From Lepas anatifera (Eukaryota > Arthropoda > Thecostraca > Lepadidae): 64,000 nt of DNA. Positions within the stretch are counted from its first letter, which is position 1, and the number at the start of each line of letters is the position of its first letter. The translations under genes and the position numbers were made by a program. Below, one piece after another: positions 56,377-64,000 of this stretch. The notes beneath the pieces were generated by a model that saw only the letters and a program-made list of their open reading frames with translations, was not told where the DNA came from and made no database searches. The DNA lies in NCBI GenBank assembly GCA_034440635.1, contig JAOTON010001574.1, positions 673,501 through 737,500 on the forward strand. The letters run 5' to 3'.

Positions 56377-57790
56377 CAGTGGTATAGAGCGGATTTTCCG
56401 AAGGTGGGGGCGTCCGTAGTGAGGATTGGGGCGCCAATAGTTTATAGAGGGATGCCAAGAAGTGGGAGAGCCCACGATGAGGCTTGGGGGCGCCAGTGGA
56501 GTGAAACGAAGACATCAATGATGCCCAATTGGGGCGCCGGTGGTACATGCGGGGTTCCAAAAGATGGAGCGCCCACAGTGACCCGTGGGGGTGCCGTTGG
56601 AGCAAAAACGAGACATCAATGCTGCACCATGGAGGCGCCAGTGATATCGAGTGGATTTTTAGAAGATGGGGGCGCCCGTAGTGAAGAGTGGGGCACCGGT
56701 AGTATATAGCGGGATGTCAAGAGGTGGAAAAGGCTTGGGGGCGCCAGTGGAGTGAAACGAAGGCACCAATGATGCCCAATGGGGGCACCGGTGGTACATG
56801 CAGGGTTCCAAAAGATGGGGCGCCCAAAGTGACGCGTGGGGGGCGCCGTTGGAGCAAAAACGAGACATCAATGCTGCACCATGGAGGCACCAGTGGTATA
56901 GAGCGGATTGTTAGGAGGTGGGGGCGCCCGTAGTGGGGAGTGGGGGGAGAGAGTGGGGGCTCACTGGTATAAAACAGGCTGGTAAAAGGTGAAGACCTCC
57001 TCAGTGAGACATGGGGGCGCAATTTAAGTAAAAAGGCACCAAAGATGTACCACGGGAGCGCCGATGGTAAATATCGGCTCTAAAAAGCAGAGGCGCCCAC
57101 GGTGAAGCGTGGGGCGCCGGCGAGTACATAGAAGACACAAATGATGCCCAATGGGGGCGCCGGTGGTACATGCGGGTTCCAAAAATGGGGCGCCCACAGT
57201 GACGCGTGGGGGCGCCGTTGGAGCAAAAACGAGACATCAACGCTGCGCCATGGAGGCGCCAGTGGTATAGAGCGGATTTTCCGAAGGTGGGGGCGCCCGT
57301 AGTGAGGATTGTGGCGCCAATAGTTTATAGCGGGATTCCAAGAAGTGGGAGAGCCCATGATGAGGCTTGGGGGCGCCGGTGAAGTGAAACGAAGGCACCA
57401 ATGATGCCCAATGGGGGCGCCGGTGGTACATGCGGGGTTCCAAAGATGGGGCGCCCACAGTGACGCGTGGGGGCGCCGCTGAAGCAAAAACGAGACATCT
57501 ATGCTGCACCATGGAGGCGCCAGTGATATAGAGCGGGTTTTTAGAAGATGGGGGCGCTTGGAGTGGAGAGTGGGGCGCCGGTAGTATATACCGGGATGTC
57601 AAGAGGTGAAAGAGTCTTGGGGGCGTCGGTGGAGTGAAACAAGGGCACCAATGATGCACCATGGGGGCGCCAGTGATACAGGGCGGGTTGTCAAAATGTG
57701 GTATTTGCATGCAGAGGAATTACCACGGGGCGCCAGTATTTCTGTTAGGCATACAAATGTGGAGCGAATGGAGGCGGCCCCCGAGGATGC
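56377..57790 (+). repeat. Conserved GGGGCGCC minisatellite, right block
   Basis: Continues the array after the LINE with the same monomer types and order. The ACGAGACATC landmark recurs at about 56611, 56863, 57232 and 57493 (spacings about 252, 369 and 261 bp). It ends about 70 bp inside the right terminus of the giant element, in a GGGGGGGCCGCGGCCCCCGC palindromic stretch. Confidence 0.93.
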
Positions 57791-57871
57791 CTTAGTGCCG
57801 AGGGGGCGCCTTACCAGCGAGGGGGGGCCGCGGCCCCCGCGGCCCCCCCTGGATCCGCCCCTGACCCAGAC

Positions 57872-58263
57872 CCACCCATTTCGTTAACGATCAAAAGAGG
57901 TTGTTTGCATCGCCCCAAATAGCCCAGTAAAGGTGAAAATTGCAGAATCAGATGGCAAAATGGCGTCTTCCTTTACCAAACCAGTGCAGATTCCGTTTTT
58001 CACCTCCCTACTCAGCTAATGCTGTGTATCTTCTCAGCGAAAAAATCCGTCCTCCCTCTTAAAAGAACTTTGGGCCCACATACCCAAGTTATCGCCCGGC
58101 CACTCATGAGACTGCCACCATGATTCGGCTTAGGTTCGTCTATCCGCCCGTTCAATCTTCACTTTGGGTATACAGCACGAAACTGAGCCAGTCTATACAT
58201 GGACCTATCTACCTAACCTATCTAACCCACCTATATAACCAAAGACAGGCAAGAGCAGCATCA
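57872..58263. other. Spacer right of the giant element
   Basis: Nothing recognised. Confidence 0.4.
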
Positions 58264-58520
58264 GAGACTGCGGCGTCCCGTGGAGCCGGCGGCGGGACAG
58301 CGCCGGGTGGCGTTACGCTGTACCTGACGTGCCGGCGGTGTTCCAGGCTCGACCGGGCGCCGTGGGAGGCCACGGCCGACACCGTTACACCCTGTAACAG
58401 AGCCCACTGACGACCACGCGTTTCCGGCGCCGCACAATGGCGGCGGCGACGCGCCGGCCCGGGCAGCGCGCTGCCGGCCGTCGCGACGTCTCCGACGCTG
58501 GCCGTGGTGCCCGACGGCCG
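58264..58520. promoter_or_regulatory. CpG-rich patch
   Basis: Strongly CpG-rich, with GGCGGCGGCGACGCGCCGG and GGCCGTCGCGACGTCTCCG and a small palindrome GTTACACCCTGTAAC near 58383. Frames are open on both strands because of composition. It could be a promoter, an exon of an unknown gene or a decayed element; no evidence discriminates. Confidence 0.25.
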
Positions 58521-58582
58521 GATGGTTTCTGATCGGGGGACGCACAGGGACGACGGATTCCGGGTAGCACACTGAAACAATT

Positions 58583-58880
58583 GACGGTGTGCAAGGGCAT
58601 ATTTTTGCACACCCGGTTTTGGCTTAGTCCAGGGAGGCGCCTCCCCATTCATCCCTCGGCTTTAACCGCGCCCCCGGCCGGCCAAGAGAAAATCAGGCCT
58701 AAACAGCGCCTACTTGAAGGGAAAAGAGTGAAATAAACAAATTTTTTCACATATGAATGGCGCCCCCTGACATCAAAACTGCCCCATGGAGAGCACATAC
58801 GCGCCCCCTCCCCAGGAGAGAAAAAACGCCCCCTCTGGATAGCATAGGCGCCTCCCTCCCGGAAATTTTGCACACCCACT
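58583..58880. mobile_element. GC-rich inverted-repeat element, hAT-like interior
   Basis: GGTGTGCAAG at the left is inverted as TTTTGCACACC at the right (about 58867-58879). A second TTTTTGCACACCC just inside the left end forms a small hairpin with the first. GGGAGGCGCCTCC occurs near both ends. Inside are GGCGCCCCCTGACATC and CGCCCCCTC motifs reminiscent of family C. Flanking octamers match only weakly, so boundaries are approximate. Confidence 0.5.
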
Positions 58881-59378
58881 GGAAAATGGAATCCACCGTC
58901 CCTGCCGAAGTACGATGTGGTGCAGCAGCGATGCCAGTTGAGCGACGTCTCAGATCAATATGGTGAGCTGCTCAACTGCGCAGTCAAAGACGTGGTGAAG
59001 GATAATTCAGGCCTTCGTCTACGAAACCGATTTCCTTTGGAACAGGTTTCTTACAATTCTGTTGAGTTCTCGCGTCAGATCCAGAGTTGTCTGAGCCCGG
59101 GCATCAAATCGATTGGTCCTGCAAGCGCTCAAATTTCAATATGAGGCAAAATCAATGCCAGGTGTATTAAAAACCACTCAACAACGAACATTACAGTCAA
59201 ATAGCCAAAAGTTCTATCGCAACGAATTCTCTCTAGGACCAAGAATGAAGGGAAATCAGTGAGACCTAGCACAATGCAACTTTCACGCGCTGGCTGGAGC
59301 CCTAAACCCCCCCCTAAAGAACTGACTGGAACGTTCCCCTATCAAACGTGACCACTGGCCCACCGGGGTAGGCTATCG
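58881..59378. other. Spacer, nothing recognised
   Basis: No feature supported. Confidence 0.4.
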
Positions 59379-59385
59379 TCCTGAG

Positions 59386-59675
59386 CATAGGCGGATCAAG
59401 ACGGAAACAAAGGGAGCACTTTCCTTCCGCCCCGATTGACCCTCGACGTCCCTTAAATGGCTACGGCGCCCCTGAAAGCTCGATGACGAACCCTTGAAAT
59501 GTTGCTTTCCACTCCTCCCCACATGTTGAGAGTGCGCCGCCCTCAAGATTTGGCGCCCACCTGATAAAATATTCCGTCCAAAAGTCAGTCAAAAGTTTTA
59601 TAACGCCCCTTGGTCTGGATGGAACCCCCGACCATAGCCCCCCTCCCCCACCAACAACCCTGGATCCGCCCATGC
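59386..59675 (+). mobile_element. hAT-like MITE, family C copy 2
   Basis: Starts CATAGGCGGATC and ends TGGATCCGCCCATGC. TCCTGAG flanks both sides (59379-59385 and 59676-59682), seven matching bases with an eighth mismatched. The interior aligns with the 34.7-kb copy (GATTGACCCTCG, GGCGCCCCTGAAAGCTCGATG, ATTTGGCGCCCACC, GGTCTGGATGG). Several GGCGCC motifs have decayed, so this copy is older. Confidence 0.92.
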
Positions 59676-59682
59676 TCCTGAG

Positions 59683-61056
59683 GCGGAGCCCCGTGAAGAA
59701 AATTTGGAGATTGCAGGAAGCGCATTGAAAAAGTATCTTACTTGATAGAATACATTCGAATATAGGACCATTTTGAAATTACCTTTACCATACACATTTT
59801 CGGCGTTGACACGAACATCATTCATTATTTGAGCGGTTTCATTCGAAGTTATCATATGCCCTCATCATTACGCACCATATGTGTTGACTGTTCTCATAAT
59901 GGACAAAAAGTAATTTCCAAACTTGATGGATTGCGCAGTTCGTAGTGCTCAGGCGAGAAGCACGATTATAAGATAATGTGTTATCGGCCTAACTTATCGA
60001 ATTCGAGATGAAACACTCACGATATCAATATCAGATTCAACGATCTAGGCCATTCAATATTATCAATTATTTTCCTATTTCACGCATATATCTGACATTT
60101 TATCGACCGTACGTTTTGCATAACGTTCTGCTCGACACATATACCATAGACGAAAGATGCATCACTTCTGACGATGGAAAAGTTGGATAAGATGCGCTAA
60201 GACCGGTGAAAAAAGCACACATTGGAGTGCTGCTTAGTGCAGACCAAAGAGACAGGCTTGCAATTATTGTGAGCCCACGTCGCGGGTTCCAACGCCGCTC
60301 AGGCGGGGCCACTGCCGTCCAGTATATTTCGAATGTGTCGGATAGAGAGGCTTAGGGAGGACACATGTATCAGGACAACAATAATCCACTCAGGGAAAAT
60401 TGTCTGTGATATGCTTTCTTTTGTTCTCCATGATGCATCTTAAATTACTTCAGAGCTGAAATAAAGTGTTTGGTTGTCAAGATTATATGCATCCCTTTGC
60501 TAGCCGATTTTTGGTAATTCTTGTGTTTCCCTTCACATACCTGATCTGGCCGATCATTTCCGAAAAAAAGACTTTTATTAGCACTGTGACAGTTTTTGCT
60601 ACTGGTATAATCATACTGTGCGGTTATACAACCAGAGAGGCAACAGTACATATTTGTACATCCATCACAAAAAAGAAGAGCATTTTTGCGGAGCCTGCCG
60701 GACCATCAAATCAATAACTAGGATACTGTATTAAGACATTCGGAGGTGGCGTACCTAAGGGAGAGGGTGGCATCGGGGCCATCCTCCCCTTCTTTGGTGT
60801 CTTTGGTGCTAAAGACTTTCCGGTCGGAACAGCCAAGCCCCGAAAGCGGCAAATTCGCTGGCTCAAAAAAGGTAACGCGGACGTCCCGCAAGCTTTGAAA
60901 AGGGAACGTTTCACTTGTTCACAATTATAAAAAGCAGCAGTTTTATGGACAAAAGAAGTCTGAAAATATTGAAATCATCCTCTTATTCCGCTATCAATTG
61001 CTAGAAACAAAAACTAGCATTTTTATTTCAAACTCGGACGTCATCAAAACAACAGC
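59683..61056. other. Spacer; one weak hAT-like remnant
   Basis: Around 60743-60881 a GGTGGCGTACCTAAGGG start and a GGTAACGCGG end faintly resemble hAT termini, but no duplication is visible. Otherwise AT-rich with no gene. Confidence 0.35.
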
Positions 61057-61196
61057 CTTCGGAGGGGAGGGCTAGGGGCTCAAGCCTCATCCATCATTGC
61101 CTCGGATCAGACTCCGCCTATGTATTAACTATCGGCACTCAGATATTTGGTGGGGGGGGGCTTGAGCCCTCCGAGTCCCCCTTTTATCAGCCACTG
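61057..61196 (-). mobile_element. hAT-like MITE, family B copy, left end lost
   Basis: The interior has ATCATTGCCTCGGATCAGAC, CGCCTATGTATTAACTATCG and GGCACTCAGATATTTGG. The right end is TATCAGCCACTG. The left terminus is missing, and the element becomes recognisable at about GGAGGGGAGGGC. The flanks share ACAGC only. Confidence 0.75.
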
Positions 61197-61216
61197 CTTA
61201 CAGCCATGACGAGGCA

Positions 61217-61443
61217 CATGGGTGTGGATTTATATCTTTGGGGGTGCCCGGACACCCATCATGAAACGTAGAATTAGTGTCAAAATATTTAACTGTGCGT
61301 GCTCTTCATTTCAAGGATTATATTTTCTTTTTGCTCTTCAACATACCCGAGAAAAGCTGAACACACTTTATATTGTGTAATCATTTTTTATCAGGGTGTT
61401 TTCAAATTTGGGAATCCCCAATCTTTACAAATCCACGCCCCTG
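61217..61443. mobile_element. hAT-like MITE, family I
   Basis: The left end CATGGGTGTGGATTTATATC and the right end (reverse complement CAGGGGCGTGGATTTGTAAA) match over about 30 bp with several differences. The flanks ACGAGGCA (61209-61216) and ATGGGGCA (61444-61451) agree at 6 of 8. The 227-bp body is AT-rich and non-coding. It lies 20 bp from the family B remnant. Confidence 0.78.
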
Positions 61444-61451
61444 ATGGGGCA

Positions 61452-62960
61452 CCTACTGGAAGCGGATGCCTAATCCTAAGTGTGCGTGGGTGTATGTGGG
61501 GGTACTCGGTTGGAAAATTTTCTCCTAAGGATATTACATGGCCCCCTCCCCCAAAATTGCCCCTCCCTGTTTTGGGACTATTGCATCCATTCTTCTCAGT
61601 GCATTTCAAAACAAAAACAAAAAGGGCAGCGTCAGAACAGATCCAGCGTTTAGCATGGCGGGACGGCCGCTCCCATTTTGCTGGCGCAGGTGCGTGCGTT
61701 TGATTTCCTCTTTGTTTAGCACCGTTCAGTACCTGGCACCATGTTTTTCCCAGGCCCGGTCCCTCTCCCCCTCCTCTTCTTCCAGTACCATTCAAAGGAG
61801 CCACAGTCCCCCCGAGCGAACGAATTCCGTCCGACGGTCTGGGTGACCTGAATCCCACACAAAACAGACAACGCAATGAAAAGGTTTCCTCACGATTTGA
61901 ACACGAACCGGGCGATCTATCATTCGCTTCCCCTTTCCACTTCAGTTAGCACCAGCAAAACAGAATCTCTTGAACCAGATTCTATGCGACGCCCTTTGCC
62001 AGCCGTTTCGGCTGGACGCAACATTTAGCCGCCGAACAAACCGAGCGCTTATCGACTTCTACTTCAATTGGGTGCAAAATCAGACAAGACATTTCTCTAC
62101 ATCACTACTCTTAAAAAGAAGACAAACATTCTTAGGGTGAGTAAAACATAGACGATGTTATTACGCGTCAAAAGTAAAAAAGGTTTCCGGTCCGAAGATT
62201 CCTCGGGGTCTTTGTGGCGAAAAATTAGCATCACTCCAGAGCTAATCAGCCAGCGCGGAATCCGGCCCGATGTCATTTACGACCGTTTGAATAGGAGAAA
62301 AGCCTGCGCTCCGATGAATTCTATACGAGTGCACCCTGACACCAAGCCTAAACCAGTTCTGATTCACAGCCGAATTCCTCAATCTAGCTCGCACTGAACA
62401 CGCCGACCCAGATAAGAGCCAACTCCTCCTCCCAAAGAAATCGTCAATACCAGTAAACCCAGTCTATTGGCAGTGGAATTTGATTGTGGATGTCTGACTG
62501 GCAGATACATCGCTAAGCATCATACGAGAACAAGCAAAATGCGCACCATCTATTCCAGTTCAATGCACTATGATGTAATGTACTGTCAATGTACTTCAAT
62601 ACACTATACCACTTCAATGTCTCCAAAATGGGCAGAAGTCAGAGTACACACTCTCCCTCACCGCCCCCTGACCAGAGCTAAATAATTCAACACGGACAGG
62701 ATACCCGGATGATGATCACACCCTACCCCCCCTCCACCCCTGAGGCCAAGTCAGAAATTCGTCAAGGAAATCCATGTGGCCTGTTCCAGCGTCTCCTTCA
62801 ACCCCTTAAGCTTTATCAAGAGAGTAGAATTATCTACTCGGACTTCCCATTGGTTGGTGGATGGCAGAGTTCGGCCTAGTCCTACGACTTTAGGAGAAGC
62901 TTTGGAGGTTGGATGAGGCGTTGGGGCAGGTCCAAAGCATGCCAACCCCTTCACTCCGGG
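61452..62960. other. Spacer, nothing recognised
   Basis: Frames at 61299-61703 (plus) and 61391-61876 (minus) overlap and lack domains. Confidence 0.4.
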
Positions 62961-63105
62961 ACTGGGTTAGCCTGGTGGTTAACACCATGCGCGTTCAGCC
63001 GGGACCGACGGATCTTGGGTTCAATCCCCCGCACGTTCACGAGTACCAGCTGACTCGGAGGAGCTCCTGGTAAAGCATCCCTAACCTGCACGTTCCTACC
63101 TCCTG
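62961..63105 (+). mobile_element. tRNA-derived SINE, plus strand
   Basis: The A box TTAGCCTGGTGGTTAACACC and B box GGGTTCAATCCCCC lie at tRNA spacing (about 62966 and 63017). They are followed by a body with GAGTACCAGCTGACTCGG and CCTAACCTGCACGTTCCTACC. The head differs from the 38-39-kb SINE family, so this is a second SINE family or a tRNA pseudogene with flanking repeat. No clear tail or duplication was seen. Confidence 0.65.
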
Positions 63106-63707
63106 TAAGAGGACAAATGGTCCGTGTGAGATGTGATAAATCTAGTAGGAAAATGTATGACAGTTGGATGCCAGATTGCCAGGGTCCAGCGAAAGATACA
63201 GCTATGTATGGGAAATCATAACTTTAAGGGAATGGACCGCCTTTTTTATAATGTTTGTCCCACGGGAAACACCACGGAGCGTATTCAAACAGGGTGCTGG
63301 ACCACAGACATGTTTAATATCCGTAACACGATAACGTGTTTTGAGTCTTTTTAGTTGATGAAAAGGTGAGAGTGACTAAAGAAATGAGCATTATTTTTGT
63401 GTGTCCCACGTGGGAACACCACGGTGAGGACTGACACCGGGTCGGAAACACTTGTTTACGATGATGAGGTGAGGGTGACTGAAGATGAGAGCATGAAATT
63501 TTGTATGCCAGGCCTTTTTGCGAGCTTTGTGCGAAATGAAATGTGCCAAAGGTCTTGACACGCTCTACAAAACTGGTATCTTAGTTGAAAACCCATTATA
63601 CAATTGGAACACTCCCTTTTAACGGAATGTGGTGCATTTTATGGCACCTGAACTGGCATTCAGTCTTGTAAAGCGGCATGGGCATTGGCCAGTGCGGGTT
63701 TTCTTTT
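63106..63707. other. Spacer with a loose local repeat
   Basis: CCCACGGGAACACCACGG / CCCACGTGGGAACACCACGG and GATGAAAAGGTGAGAGTGACT / GATGAGGTGAGGGTGACTGAAG recur at about 63240-63500 with a period near 140 bp, suggesting an old duplication. No gene. Confidence 0.45.
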
Positions 63708-64000
63708 AACCTTCGCCGGGGTGGGAGTCTTTTTAGATCCCCCTCGGGTTTTTCCAAAGTGACCGAAAAACGGCGGCGCGCAGCGCCGCCAAACTCAGTC
63801 TAGCTGTTCCTCCATCATGTTTACATCTTTCCTGAAAATTTTAGCACAAGGTCACTTCAGGGCAGGTCACCAGGCCAGGTGAAGTGACCTCCCCTAAAAA
63901 AATGCTTAGGACTGCATAACTATAAGAAGGGTTAATCGATCAAATTGAAACTCATACCACACATTGGGCCCACCAGGAGCTACAACATTTCTTCCGGGAT
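63708..64000 (-). mobile_element. AGGTCA-rich element (family F), partial inverted copy
   Basis: Reverse-complemented, this aligns with 45184-45475: GGTGGGCCCAATGTGTGGTA against GGTGGGGCCATTGTGTGTTA, then GAGTTTCAAT, a run of AGGTCA/TGACCT sites (63849, 63864 and 63885), CTAAAATTTT, a CGCCG...TTTTT stretch and a terminal GAGGGGGATC block. It runs off the right edge of the window. A perfect GGCGGCGCGCAGCGCCGCC hairpin lies at about 63772-63790. Confidence 0.75.

Larger units (their letters stand above)
44320..57863. mobile_element. Giant hAT-like element, 13.5 kb, with perfect TIR and TSD
   Basis: The left terminus CAGGGGCGGATCCAGG (44320-44335) and right terminus CCTGGATCCGCCCCTG (57848-57863) are perfect 16-bp inverted repeats. 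ACCCAGAC flanks both sides exactly (44312-44319 and 57864-57871). CAGGG-type ends and 8-bp duplications are hAT hallmarks. I find no transposase frame in it, so it would be non-autonomous. It contains a nested TIR element, minisatellites and a LINE; without the LINE it would be about 10.5 kb. An alternative is that the ends belong to two separate elements of one family, but the exact shared octamer argues against that. Confidence 0.75.

Noticed and set aside
52544..57710. Other proline/histidine-rich minus-strand frames across the array
   Set aside because: Same reason: monomer-derived, frame-shifting between copies.
44320..57863. Explaining the giant element as two unrelated short elements of the same family
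   Set aside because: The exact 8-bp ACCCAGAC on both outer sides would have to match by chance (about 1 in 65,000). Kept as the main alternative but judged less likely.
60743..60881. GGTGGCGTACCTAAGGG...GGTAACGCGG as another hAT MITE
   Set aside because: The inverted match is short and gapped and no target duplication is visible.
63600..63660. CTCCCTTTTAACGGAATGTGG as a fourth TTAA MITE
   Set aside because: The order and orientation of the matching pieces do not fit the terminus, and no second end is present.
1..64000. CRISPR array, operon or prophage
   Set aside because: No regularly spaced direct repeats with unique spacers, no tightly packed genes, and clear animal-type SINEs, LINE and satellites instead.

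Overview
The window looks like repeat-rich, gene-poor DNA from an animal nuclear genome, most likely a marine invertebrate. A crustacean such as a barnacle is my guess, at low confidence. It has no operons, Shine-Dalgarno sites, rRNA genes or CRISPR arrays. It does have tRNA-derived SINEs, a non-LTR retrotransposon, long (TC)n, (GA)n and (TCTGTC)n microsatellites, minisatellites and many short terminal-inverted-repeat elements. I found no intact host protein-coding gene. The only coding sequences I can defend are the endonuclease and reverse transcriptase frames of one LINE (53.3-56.2 kb) and a decayed multi-copy-type protein on the minus strand (37.8-38.7 kb).

From 0 to 44 kb the DNA is mostly unannotatable spacer, sprinkled with short non-autonomous DNA transposons. 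At least five families have ends of the type CAGKGGCG or CATRRGCG, and many copies have 8-bp target-site duplications, which is the signature of the hAT superfamily. Copies with clear duplications lie at 11.45, 14.5, 19.9, 34.4, 34.7, 35.2, 35.9, 41.7 and 59.4 kb; weaker cases lie at 12.9 and 61.2 kb. A second type is a roughly 458-bp element with TTAA at its ends and a 17-bp inverted repeat (1.5, 28.9 and 43.5 kb). Other structures are a 76-bp-arm foldback (14.9 kb), a 308-bp element with long inverted repeats (13.8 kb), SINEs (4.9, 38.1, 39.0 and 63.0 kb), local tandem repeats and several CpG-rich patches that might be promoters or exons.

From 44,320 to 57,863 lies the most striking object. 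Perfect 16-bp inverted termini (CAGGGGCGGATCCAGG) are flanked by a perfect 8-bp duplication (ACCCAGAC). This fits one giant hAT-like insertion of 13.5 kb, or about 10.5 kb without the LINE nested inside it. I see no transposase in it. Its cargo is another TIR element rich in AGGTCA motifs (44.5-45.5 kb), a degenerate 20-bp-type minisatellite (46.6-47.2 kb), a near-perfect 60-nt palindrome (48.7 kb) and a large complex minisatellite (49.7-57.8 kb) whose monomers carry GGGGCGCC. The same motif sits just inside the element's left end. The minisatellite is interrupted by the LINE.

From 57.9 to 64 kb there is more spacer with GC-rich hAT-like elements, a SINE, and at the very end a second, inverted, partial copy of the AGGTCA-rich element. 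There is no gene pathway to describe. The story is one of layered mobile-element insertion, serial use of one target site, and satellite expansion inside a transposon.
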